From the NCBI GenBank assembly GCA_030066795.1, contig JASJAW010000039.1:1-58375 (forward strand): a DNA stretch of 58,375 bases, given 5' to 3'. This document shows positions 44,422 through 51,618 of the stretch, piece after piece. Below the pieces are notes generated by a model. That model was not told the origin of the DNA and did no database searches. It worked only from the letters and a program-made list of their open reading frames with translations. The position numbers and the translations under genes were made by a program. The stretch's first letter is position 1, and each line of letters begins with the position of its first letter. This stretch comes from Dinoroseobacter sp. GTDB taxonomy: Bacteria > Pseudomonadota > Alphaproteobacteria > Rhodobacterales > Rhodobacteraceae.

Positions 44422-44994
44422 TCAGAGCATTTTCTTAGCTGGGGTCGAGAGGCCAAAGCGCGAAGGTACCAAGTGGCGCAGGTTACTGACGATCGCCGCG
44501 ACCGCAGCGCCGGGGGCAAGCGTGGCTGTGTCTAGTGTAATATCCGCGTCTGGCCATTCATCGATCGAGCGAGCTTGCACGCTGTCCCAGTCTGGCAGGC
44601 CTTGCATGGGCCGTTCTATCAGGCGTTTCTCTACGCGTCGGCGATGTTCCTGCGTATCGGAACACGCCACGTTGACTTGTATGAGTACGGCCTTGCAGCC
44701 CATCGCAACACTGGCCCAGGCGTTGCGGGTAACGGCAATCGGGTTCACGCAGTCGGCCACAACGATATGCCCAAGGTCGAGGTTGGATGTGGCCGCCTGA
44801 TAAGCCACGTTGTAGCCAAGCGGTCCTATATCGCGGCCCAGCTTGGCCTGAAGCGGGGCCTCGATCCGGTCAATCTCCAATAACACCGCGCCAATTTGAC
44901 GGGTGAGCGCCAGCGCAATCGTGGATTTTCCCGAACCGGGGCGCCCCCCGAAGACGATCAGAACAGGTGGTTCAGTAGGGGTGCTGTTGTCCAT
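44422..44994 (-). CDS. P-loop kinase-like ATPase (AAA/Zeta-toxin-like fold)
   Basis: A 190-residue protein with a Walker A motif, GGRPGSGKST (about residues 15-24), a Walker-B-like IVVADCVNP and LEIDRIEAPLQ. This fits small nucleoside or metabolite kinases of the AAA_33 group. The start at 44994 is inferred from the following conserved P-loop; it overlaps the end of the upstream SDR gene by 23 bp. It is the last gene of a DUF1178-SDR-kinase run on this strand. The phosphate acceptor is unknown. Confidence 0.8.
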   Translation of the reverse strand: MDNSTPTEPPVLIVFGGRPGSGKSTIALALTRQIGAVLLEIDRIEAPLQAKLGRDIGPLGYNVAYQAATSNLDLGHIVVADCVNPIAVTRNAWASVAMGCKAVLIQVNVACSDTQEHRRRVEKRLIERPMQGLPDWDSVQARSIDEWPDADITLDTATLAPGAAVAAIVSNLRHLVPSRFGLSTPAKKML

Positions 44995-45637
44995 GCCATG
45001 TCTCGAAACAGCCAGTGGTATCAAGGGATAAGGCGTCAAACCGGTCTGCCAGCCCTGCCGCAGCCTCTTCCACAGAAATATCGGCTGTTTGCCCCCCCAT
45101 GTCGGTGCGGACCCATCCCGGATGATAGATCCCGACCGCGATATCGAGACCGCGCAGATCCGTCGCCAGATTACGTCCGAGGTTCAGCACAGCAGCCTTG
45201 GAGGCGCGGTAAACATACGAGCGTCCCGGCGCGCGCGTATGGGATGCCATCTGAGACGAAATAATCGCGATTTTCGCTGTCCCGGCTTGTTGCAACTGCG
45301 GCATCAGAGCTTGAACAGTTAAAAACACGCCGGTGACATTCACCGCAAACATGTCTGCCCACATTTCCGGCGGATAGCCGTCAGCGAGGCTCTCTTTCCC
45401 GTCAAGATAGACGCCGGCATTGCAGACCAGAAGCGAAACAGGGCGGTCGTCGAGTGCACTTGCCAGAGCCTTGTGGCTTGCGGGATCTCGCACGTCCAGC
45501 GGTGCCCAGTCCACTCCGGCAGGGTCTTGAGGGACATGGGTGCGGTAGGTGCCACAAACGGTATGGCCACGGCGGTGCAATTCATGGGCAAGTTGCTGGC
45601 CGATCCCGCGGGAAGCACCGGTAACCACGCTCAGCAT
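44972..45637 (-). CDS. SDR-family oxidoreductase
   Basis: A 221-residue short-chain dehydrogenase. The cofactor motif is VVTGASRGIGQQLA near residue 5, NAG appears as VCNAGVY, and the catalytic Ser (IISSQMA) and Tyr/Lys (SYVYRASKAAV) are intact, unlike the SDR at 438. The ATG at 45637 gives the conserved MLSVVTGASRG start. It follows DUF1178 with a 4-bp gap and overlaps the kinase-like gene, so these three are one transcript. Substrate unknown. Confidence 0.9.
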   Translation of the reverse strand: MLSVVTGASRGIGQQLAHELHRRGHTVCGTYRTHVPQDPAGVDWAPLDVRDPASHKALASALDDRPVSLLVCNAGVYLDGKESLADGYPPEMWADMFAVNVTGVFLTVQALMPQLQQAGTAKIAIISSQMASHTRAPGRSYVYRASKAAVLNLGRNLATDLRGLDIAVGIYHPGWVRTDMGGQTADISVEEAAAGLADRFDALSLDTTGCFETWHGQQHPY

Positions 45638-45641
45638 TGGG

Positions 45642-46109
45642 TCAATTCGCCTTGTCGCGGCGCCCAAAGGGCAGAGGCATCACAGGGACGCCATCATCGA
45701 CTAGCGCGCGCGCTTCTTCTGGGCGAGCTTCGCCATAAATCGCTCGTGTAGGAGTTTCGCCCTCATGCATGCGCCGGGCTTCCGAGGCAAAGCTCGTGCC
45801 CACATAATCCGAATTCTTCTCCACTTCTTGCCGAAGCTTAGAGATTGCTTTCTCCAGCGGGCTGGCTGGTTCAGCGAGGGACATCGTTTGCGTGGCGCCT
45901 TCCGGTTCTGAAACCGGCTCTGGTGTCGGCGCAACCGCGTCTTCGCCGACCGCAAGGCGTGGCGCCATCAGGGCCTTCGAAACAGCCGTGCTTCCGCAAA
46001 CAGCGCACTCGGCCATTCCACGTTCCGAAAGCCGTTCATACGCGCCAGCGGACTGGAACCAGCTGTCAAACTGATGGCCCTTGTCACATTTCAGCGTGTA
46101 CCTGATCAT
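45642..46109 (-). CDS. DUF1178 family protein
   Basis: A 155-residue protein of the DUF1178 family, common in alpha- and betaproteobacteria. It starts MIRYTLKCDKGHQFDSWF and has a zinc-ribbon-like pair of cysteine sites (CDKGH and CAVCGS), then a low-complexity middle and the conserved VGTSFASEARRMHEGE and RAIYGEARPEEARAL. Its function is unknown in the family; the cysteine pattern suggests metal binding. It heads the three-gene reverse operon. Confidence 0.9.
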   Translation of the reverse strand: MIRYTLKCDKGHQFDSWFQSAGAYERLSERGMAECAVCGSTAVSKALMAPRLAVGEDAVAPTPEPVSEPEGATQTMSLAEPASPLEKAISKLRQEVEKNSDYVGTSFASEARRMHEGETPTRAIYGEARPEEARALVDDGVPVMPLPFGRRDKAN

Positions 46110-46231
46110 CGAAGCGTGTTGTCCTTCTGGCTGCCTGCACAGCAGGCACGTACGCGTTACTTAAGCGCAACGTCCTAGTCTGGCAATTATTTCTGATCTG
46201 TTACACGACAAATCGCATACGCCATCGCGGC

Positions 46232-46687
46232 TCAGCGAAGACGCCCGTCGAACCGTCGTAGCATTTCTCGGAGTTCGGGCTCTTTTACCCGTTCAGCCGC
46301 TTTCTTAGGCGACATCCATTTTCGTTTACGCTGGCCTGTTTCGGGAAACTTATCCTTCATGGCCTTCACCCGCATCGGGTACACGGTAACTACGATCGGT
46401 TGGGGGTCGGTCTTGGGAAAGGCTTTGTTATAGGCATACAGCCCAATGCATTTATCCGAGACCTTTCCCACGATGCCCGCTTCCTCCCATGCTTCGGTGG
46501 CAGCGGATTCAAATGCGGTCTTGCCTTGGATAGGCCACCCTTTCGGAATAACCCAGCGCCGGGTTTCACGGCTTGTGATGAGCAAAACGCGCGGTTTTCC
46601 TTTTTCCATCACATAAGGCAGCGCCGCAACCTGTGTGCGCGCCGTGCCGGTCTTGCGGAGTTTGCTAGCTCTTAGCGTGGTCGCCAT
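46232..46687 (-). CDS. NUDIX hydrolase (diphosphoinositol-polyphosphate type)
   Basis: A 151-residue NUDIX protein. The box reads GWPIQGKTAFESAATEAWEEAGI, so the catalytic EE pair is kept, while the first Glu of the consensus is Lys and the Arg is Thr. This variation is, as far as I recall, usual in a proteobacterial subgroup whose box starts GWP. The N-terminus has PYVMEKGKPRVLLITSRETRRWVIPKG. It probably hydrolyses a diphosphate-linked nucleoside or inositol compound. It stands alone on the reverse strand. Confidence 0.86.
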   Translation of the reverse strand: MATTLRASKLRKTGTARTQVAALPYVMEKGKPRVLLITSRETRRWVIPKGWPIQGKTAFESAATEAWEEAGIVGKVSDKCIGLYAYNKAFPKTDPQPIVVTVYPMRVKAMKDKFPETGQRKRKWMSPKKAAERVKEPELREMLRRFDGRLR

Positions 46688-46856
46688 GTATTCGCCTTGC
46701 CCCAGCGTCAGTTTATGCGGTGATGGTCGGCGTGACCAGTCTGATTGCGGTTTGGGTAACGATTTGAATTGATCGCACGCGCAGTCTCTCTATCTCGCAG
46801 AGTACCAAGTTGTCCACAGACCCAAAAAGCTGACCCACAGCCAGAAGGAGGCTTCT

Positions 46857-47399
46857 ATGCCGCTGTCCCGCCGAGCTTTAATTGCTGCGTCTCTCGCTGC
46901 TGGCGTTGTGTCGCCGGCTTTCTCTCAGGCCAAAGCGCCCGATTTCACGTTCGCTTCTATTGACGGCGGTGAGATTTCACTGTCCGAGCTGCGGGGTCGT
47001 CCCGTACTGGTGGTCAACACCGCATCACGCTGTGGTTTCACGCCGCAATACGATGGCCTGCAGGCTTTGCACGATCGCTATAGCGGGCAAGGTCTGTATG
47101 TGCTTACCGTGCCGTCCGACAGCTTCAATCAGGAACTCTCGACGGAAGCTGAAGTCGCTGAGTTTTGCGAATTGAACTTCAATCTAACGCTGCCGATGAC
47201 CGAAATCACCCCGGTGCGAGGTCCAAAAGCACATCCCTTTTATCGCTGGTTGGCCAGCACACATAACGTGGCGCCTCGGTGGAATTTCACCAAGGTTCTG
47301 CTGGACGCTGACGGGCGCTATATTGCCGATTTCGGCTCTACAACGCGACCGACTTCGCCCGCACTCACCCGCCAGATCGAGGCACTGCTGTCCTCGTGA
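46857..47399 (+). CDS. Glutathione peroxidase-family protein with N-terminal export signal
   Basis: A 180-residue thiol peroxidase. The catalytic Cys59 is in VVNTASRCGFTPQY, Gln92 is in SFNQELS, and the Trp/Asn of the tetrad are in PRWNFTKVL. The N-terminus MPLSRRALIAASLAAGVVSPAFS has a twin arginine and a hydrophobic stretch, so it is probably exported to the periplasm by Tat. Cysteine in place of selenocysteine suggests thioredoxin as reductant. The start follows AGAAGGAGG. Its stop overlaps the next gene's GTG start. Confidence 0.92.
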   Translation: MPLSRRALIAASLAAGVVSPAFSQAKAPDFTFASIDGGEISLSELRGRPVLVVNTASRCGFTPQYDGLQALHDRYSGQGLYVLTVPSDSFNQELSTEAEVAEFCELNFNLTLPMTEITPVRGPKAHPFYRWLASTHNVAPRWNFTKVLLDADGRYIADFGSTTRPTSPALTRQIEALLSS

Positions 47400-48535
47400 C
47401 GCCGACGCCCGTTTTCATCGGCGCCGAGATTTATCGTCATTCAACGTATGGATCCTGGCACCCGCTGAGTATCCCCCGCGTCTCGACGGCGATGGACCTT
47501 TCTCGCGCTTTGGGGTGGTTGAACCGCACGCAGTACAGAACCTCCCCTCGCGCCAAGGCCGAGGCGCTTACGCTATGGCATGACCCCGGTTATCTGGAGG
47601 CACTACAAGCTGCCGAAGCGGCAGGAGATGTCAGCGATGAAGTGCGAAAACGGTACAATCTCGGTACCCCCTCCAATCCCGTTTTTGCGGAAATGTTCCG
47701 GCGCCCCGCGACCGCGGCGGGTGGCTCGATGTTGGCGGGCGCGCTTCTTGCAGAGCCCGGCACAGTCTACCATCCAGCCGGTGGCACACATCACGGACTG
47801 CGCGACCGGGCGAACGGCTTTTGCTATCTGAACGATCCCGTACTCGCCATGTTGAGCCTGCGTCGCGCTGGCATTCACCGGCTTGCCTACATCGACATTG
47901 ATGCGCATCACTGCGACGGTGTCGAAACGGCGTTTGCGGGCGATCCCGATATCCTGTTGGTTTCCGTCCACGAGGAGCGGCGTTGGCCGTTCACTGGCGC
48001 GCTGGAGGACACTGCAGGTGGTTCGTCTTTGAATTTGCCGGTTCCACGTGGGTTCAACGACAGCGAAATGGCTCTGATCCGCGAGGACCTGATCCTGCCG
48101 GCGCTTGAGACCTTCGCGCCAGACGCCATCGTTGTGCAATGCGGTGCGGATGCTGTCGAGGAGGACCCGTTATCCCGTCTTGCGCTGTCCAACAACGCGC
48201 ATTGGGAGTTCATTGCGGCAATCCAGCCATTTACAGATCGTTTTCTGGTGTTGGGCGGGGGCGGCTATAATCCATGGACGGTTGGGCGGCTGTGGGCGGG
48301 TGTCTGGGCGACAATGAACGGATTTGAGATTCCGCATCGGTTGCCGGAGACAGCAATTGGCATTCAGCGAGAACTAAGCTGGCGCGGTAAACCCCGCGCG
48401 CCAGAGCCAAGCCAGGAACTGCTCACTACGTTGCGCGACACGCCCCGTCTCGGCAATGTCCGCCAGGACATCCGCGATCGTATCGCTGTGCTGCGAACCC
48501 GCTTTCATGACCTTAAGCCCGTTTCGATGGTTTAA
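47396..48535 (+). CDS. Histone deacetylase-family (acetoin utilisation/acetylpolyamine amidohydrolase) protein
   Basis: A 379-residue zinc amidohydrolase of the HDAC/AcuC superfamily. The active site is visible as HHGLRDRANGFCYLNDPVLA, YIDIDAHHCDGVETAF and VVQCGADAVEEDPLSRL, with the tyrosine in LGGGGYNPWTVGRLW. Bacterial members deacetylate polyamines, acetoin-related proteins or acetyl-lysine. It starts with GTG, overlapping the peroxidase stop as GTGA, so the two are translationally coupled. No substrate gene is adjacent. Confidence 0.92.
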   Translation: MTPTPVFIGAEIYRHSTYGSWHPLSIPRVSTAMDLSRALGWLNRTQYRTSPRAKAEALTLWHDPGYLEALQAAEAAGDVSDEVRKRYNLGTPSNPVFAEMFRRPATAAGGSMLAGALLAEPGTVYHPAGGTHHGLRDRANGFCYLNDPVLAMLSLRRAGIHRLAYIDIDAHHCDGVETAFAGDPDILLVSVHEERRWPFTGALEDTAGGSSLNLPVPRGFNDSEMALIREDLILPALETFAPDAIVVQCGADAVEEDPLSRLALSNNAHWEFIAAIQPFTDRFLVLGGGGYNPWTVGRLWAGVWATMNGFEIPHRLPETAIGIQRELSWRGKPRAPEPSQELLTTLRDTPRLGNVRQDIRDRIAVLRTRFHDLKPVSMV

Positions 48536-48573
48536 AAGCTCTGGTCGATTCCCGGACGCGCCGTACTGATCGA

Positions 48574-48587
48574 TGAAAGCGCTTTCA
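48574..48587. promoter_or_regulatory. LacI/GalR-type operator palindrome
   Basis: A perfect 14-bp palindrome, TGAAAGCGCTTTCA, matches the classic LacI/GalR-family operator consensus. It lies 38 nt past the HDAC-family stop and about 145 nt before the small RNA, in a 319-bp gap without coding potential. No LacI-type regulator or sugar gene is in the window. Confidence 0.55.
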
Positions 48588-48731
48588 GAACCGCGTAAAT
48601 TCTAAGCAGCCAGCAAGGGCCCCGCCGCGCATTCGGGCATAGCGCTGTGACAAAGCAACAATTCATAGACTTTTTGCACCTGCAGAACGGGAGTTCTGTC
48701 GCGGGCTAAAGGAACAGCGCTAGCTTTCCAG

Positions 48732-48829
48732 TACAGCCAGTTTCGGATGTCTGGCTGTAACCTCGGTATGCAACACCTGCGTTCGTGACCTTCCTCCTCC
48801 CCTCTACGAATGCAGGTGTTGCCTTTTTT
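48732..48829 (+). ncRNA. CcsR/cuckoo-like small RNA with CCUCCUCCC loop
   Basis: Two consecutive hairpins lie in an intergenic gap. The first has a 9-bp stem TACAGCCAG/CTGGCTGTA with a 10-nt loop. The second is a 17-bp stem with one G-U pair (48770-48786/48806-48822), followed by CTTTTTT. The second loop contains CCTCCTCCC (48793-48801), the anti-Shine-Dalgarno motif that defines the Rhodobacter CcsR/cuckoo stress-induced RNAs. No ORF covers it. The 5' end is not defined; a further small hairpin, CAGAAC-GGGA-GTTCTG (48683-48698), lies upstream and might belong to the transcript or promoter. Confidence 0.72.
48770..48829 (+). terminator. Rho-independent terminator forming the 3' hairpin of the small RNA
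   Basis: GCAACACCTGC pairs with GCAGGTGTTGC, extended by a G-U and TTCGT/ACGAA, with a 19-nt pyrimidine-rich loop and a CTTTTTT tail. It is the strongest terminator-like structure in the window and ends a forward transcript. DUF1045, which converges on it, gets no T-run in its own direction. Confidence 0.88.
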
Positions 48830-48854
48830 GCGGCGACGTCACCACTGGCGCTGA

Positions 48855-49616
48855 TCATGACAGAAGCGGGACATGCGGACTGGCTGTGCTCAGCGTCGGT
48901 ATGTCTGCCGGTCGCGGTCGTACAGCGCCAACCAGGGGATATCTCTGAATAACGCGGAACCAGCCGTTTGGGTCTTCTCCACACAGGCTGAGTGACTGAA
49001 TCCGATAGGGGCGGGGCAGGGTTGGCGTCAGAATGGGCAGCAATTTACGCCGCAGATCATCTGCTTCGTCCTGCAATAGGGTACAAGACAGGGCATACTC
49101 GAAAGGAGCATCGGGCGCTCGGCTGGGGGTTCTGGGATCGATGACGGCTTGCATCTGTTGTGACGACAGTTCGGAGCGGCGTCTTTCAGACCTCTGAGGG
49201 TCTCCTGCCGCGGGCGCCCGGAATTCATCGAAGACCCGCTCAACAACATGCCGCAAACGTAAAAGCTCTGAAGTGTCGCCGATTGGTCTGAGCGAAAGCC
49301 GCGCCCGGTCGGCCACAAGATGCAGCCCAGGGAATTCAAGCGCATCGAGATGTGCGGAAAGGGCCTGGGCAGTGTGATGCAGGGTTAACGGGCTGTGGCC
49401 GTCTGCCAGCCGGAACGGGGTGGTCAGTGGGGCGTGAAATCCAAAACGGCGTAAACGCGCGCTCAGAGAGAGTACGGAGAATTCAAGATCTTCGATCCGC
49501 AGCAGCGGCAGCTCGGCGCCCTGATCCATATCCCAGCCAAGCCAGTGGCGCCCCAAACGCGCGAGGTCGCTGTCCGGGTTCGGGGTAATGCAAATGGAGA
49601 AGCGTGCGTACTCCAT
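48855..49616 (-). CDS. DUF1045 (putative phosphonate metabolism-associated, 2H-phosphoesterase-like) protein
   Basis: A 253-residue protein of the DUF1045 family. The start MEYARFSICITPNPDSDLARLG, WLGWD and RRFGFHAPLTTPFRLADG match this family, which is often encoded with phosphonate genes and has a 2H phosphoesterase fold. Here no phn genes are near. Both signature motifs look weakened: the first reads HAP instead of HAT, and in the second (FEYALSCTL) the histidine is Ala. It may be a non-catalytic or altered member. It is isolated on the reverse strand, with the sRNA converging on it. Confidence 0.83.
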   Translation of the reverse strand: MEYARFSICITPNPDSDLARLGRHWLGWDMDQGAELPLLRIEDLEFSVLSLSARLRRFGFHAPLTTPFRLADGHSPLTLHHTAQALSAHLDALEFPGLHLVADRARLSLRPIGDTSELLRLRHVVERVFDEFRAPAAGDPQRSERRRSELSSQQMQAVIDPRTPSRAPDAPFEYALSCTLLQDEADDLRRKLLPILTPTLPRPYRIQSLSLCGEDPNGWFRVIQRYPLVGAVRPRPADIPTLSTASPHVPLLS

Positions 49617-49718
49617 GGGCAGCCGTGTAGGTCAAATCAAAGCCTGAGCAGCGTAACACCCCCGAGCCCGTTTTCAAAAATAATCGGCACAAACCAGGTT
49701 TTTTCTTTTGCTATCGAG

Positions 49719-49750
49719 TTAATTCTATTATTCATGCATTATGGAATTAA
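49719..49750. promoter_or_regulatory. ArsR-type operator overlapping the arsR start codon
   Basis: An AT-rich 32-bp palindrome with arms matching at 13 of 16 positions has perfect ends TTAATTC...GAATTAA. It covers the ATG of the arsR-arsC fusion gene. The AT content stands out from the GC-rich surroundings. A bound ArsR dimer would block the initiation region. No Shine-Dalgarno sequence precedes the ATG, so the mRNA may be leaderless. Confidence 0.68.
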
Positions 49751-50592
49751 ATAGAGCGGCCGCCGTGTTTCTTGCCTTAAGTCATCCGGGACGATTGTCT
49801 GTTCTGCGGCTTTTGATCCGACATCTGCCGGACAGCCTGCGTCCAAAGACCATCGCGCAAACACTTGATCTGAAACCGAATACGCTTTCGGTTTACTTGT
49901 CCACTTTGCAGGGCGCAGGCCTCATCAGTGCCGTGCGGTCCGGACGCAGCATCAACTATCGAGCTGAAGTGACCGCGGTCGATGATCTCGTCCAATACCT
50001 TGCGGCAGATTGTTGTCGCGGACGGTCGTCCTTTGCGCCGATTTGCGGCGGAAACACCATACTTGACGGGAGCTTCCCCATGTCCAAGCCATTCAATGTC
50101 CTATTTATTTGCGTCGGAAACTCCGCGCGTTCGATCTTTGCCGAAGCTTTGCTGCGCGACCTCGGTGGAGATCGGTTTGTGGCGCATTCGGCTGGTGTGC
50201 AGCCCTTTTCGGAGCTTAACCCTTTCGCGGTCGAAGTGCTGGCCCGGCAAGGGCACAAGACCGATGATCTGCAATCCAAGACGATCGCCGAATACCAGAA
50301 AGAAGACAGTCCCGAGATGGATTTTGTCTTCACGGTCTGTGACCTGGCAGCCGACGAGGACTGTCTGCCATGGCCCGGACAACCGCTAACCGCCCATTGG
50401 GGCCTGCGTGATCCGGTTAAGGTCGAAGGGACCGACAGCGAGAAGGCGTTGGCCTTCGCCGAAACCTACCGTCAGCTGCGGGCGCGCATCCAGGCATTTG
50501 TGGCCTTGCCGCTCGATGCGTTGGATCGGCAAACCACGCAGTCCAAACTGGATGAGTTTGCGCGCGAGCCGGCAACAGCGGAAGACGCTTAA
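49741..50592 (+). CDS. ArsR regulator fused to arsenate reductase (LMW-phosphatase type)
   Basis: A 283-residue fusion. Residues 1-90 are an ArsR-type winged helix (FLALSHPGRLSVLRLL, KPNTLSVYLSTLQGAGL). Cys91, Cys92 and Cys102 lie at the junction and may sense arsenite. Residues 117-270 are an arsenate reductase of the low-molecular-weight phosphatase fold: FICVGNSARS with Cys124 and Arg130, and a Cys200-x7-Cys208 pair in VCDLAADEDC. This three-cysteine arrangement is that of thioredoxin-coupled ArsC. The one protein would both repress the operon and reduce arsenate. GAPDH and ArsJ genes follow 12 nt downstream and overlapping. Confidence 0.93.
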   Translation: MELNRAAAVFLALSHPGRLSVLRLLIRHLPDSLRPKTIAQTLDLKPNTLSVYLSTLQGAGLISAVRSGRSINYRAEVTAVDDLVQYLAADCCRGRSSFAPICGGNTILDGSFPMSKPFNVLFICVGNSARSIFAEALLRDLGGDRFVAHSAGVQPFSELNPFAVEVLARQGHKTDDLQSKTIAEYQKEDSPEMDFVFTVCDLAADEDCLPWPGQPLTAHWGLRDPVKVEGTDSEKALAFAETYRQLRARIQAFVALPLDALDRQTTQSKLDEFAREPATAEDA

Positions 50593-50604
50593 CAAGGACC
50601 TGAT

Positions 50605-51618
50605 ATGACAAAAAAGATTGCGGTGAACGGTCTTGGCCGGATCGGAAAACTCGTGCTGCGCGCGTTCTTCGATGAAGGCCTCGACACGGAGATTGTATTG
50701 CTGAACGATCCGGTCGCGACGCCTGAGCAACACGCCTTGTTGTTGGAGTTTGATACGGTTCATGGGCGCTGGGATGCCGAGATCGGCCATAGCGACGGCA
50801 GCCTGTCGATCAATGGTAAGAGCATTCGCTTTACGCAGGAAGCCGATCTGGAGGCTTTGCCGCTGGCGGAGCTTGGGGTCGATCTGGTCGTCGACTGCAC
50901 CGGAATCTTCAAGACCAAGGCAAAGATCGCGCCGTACTTCGCAGCGGGAGTGGAGAAGGTTGTTGTCTCGGCCCCGGTCAAGGATGGGAATGTTGTTAAC
51001 CTTGTCTACGGTGTGAATAACGACGTTTATAGCCCTGACAAACATAGGATAATCACGGCTGCGAGTTGTACCACGAATTGTCTGGCGCCGGTGGTCAAGG
51101 TTCTGCACGAAGGACTGGGTATCAAGCACGGGTCAATGACGACCATCCATGATGTCACAAATACCCAAACGATCGTTGACCGGCCGGCCAAGGACCCGCG
51201 CCGCGCACGGTCGGCTTTGAATTCGCTGATCCCGACCACGACAGGGTCCGCGACCGCGATCACGCTGATTTACCCTGAACTTAAGGGGCGGCTGAATGGC
51301 CACGCCGTTCGGGTCCCTTTGCTCAACGCCTCGCTTACGGATTGCGTTTTCGAGGTCGAGAGGGCCACAACAGCTGAAGAGGTCAACGCCCTTTTCAAAG
51401 CGGCGGCGGAAGGCGAACTCGAAGGCATTCTCGGGTATGAAGAGCGCCCGCTTGTGTCCTGTGATTACCTGAACGATCCGCGGTCGAGCATTGTGGATGC
51501 GCCGTCGACCATGGTGGTAAACGGAACGCAGGTAAAGGTCTTCGCCTGGTACGACAACGAGTGGGGCTACGCGTGGCGCCTCGCCGATGTGACGCGCATG
51601 GTTCTGGCCTCCCTATGA
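50605..51618 (+). CDS. ArsJ-associated glyceraldehyde-3-phosphate dehydrogenase
   Basis: A 337-residue GAPDH. The NAD fold starts [18 protein letters not shown], the catalytic Cys155 is in [11 protein letters not shown], and [12 protein letters not shown] is the usual C-terminal block. In ars operons this enzyme uses arsenate in place of phosphate to form 1-arseno-3-phosphoglycerate, which ArsJ exports. Its position between the ArsR-ArsC fusion and arsJ, with an ATGA overlap with arsJ, supports this role over glycolysis. Confidence 0.95.
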   Translation: MTKKIAVNGLGRIGKLVLRAFFDEGLDTEIVLLNDPVATPEQHALLLEFDTVHGRWDAEIGHSDGSLSINGKSIRFTQEADLEALPLAELGVDLVVDCTGIFKTKAKIAPYFAAGVEKVVVSAPVKDGNVVNLVYGVNNDVYSPDKHRIITAASCTTNCLAPVVKVLHEGLGIKHGSMTTIHDVTNTQTIVDRPAKDPRRARSALNSLIPTTTGSATAITLIYPELKGRLNGHAVRVPLLNASLTDCVFEVERATTAEEVNALFKAAAEGELEGILGYEERPLVSCDYLNDPRSSIVDAPSTMVVNGTQVKVFAWYDNEWGYAWRLADVTRMVLASL

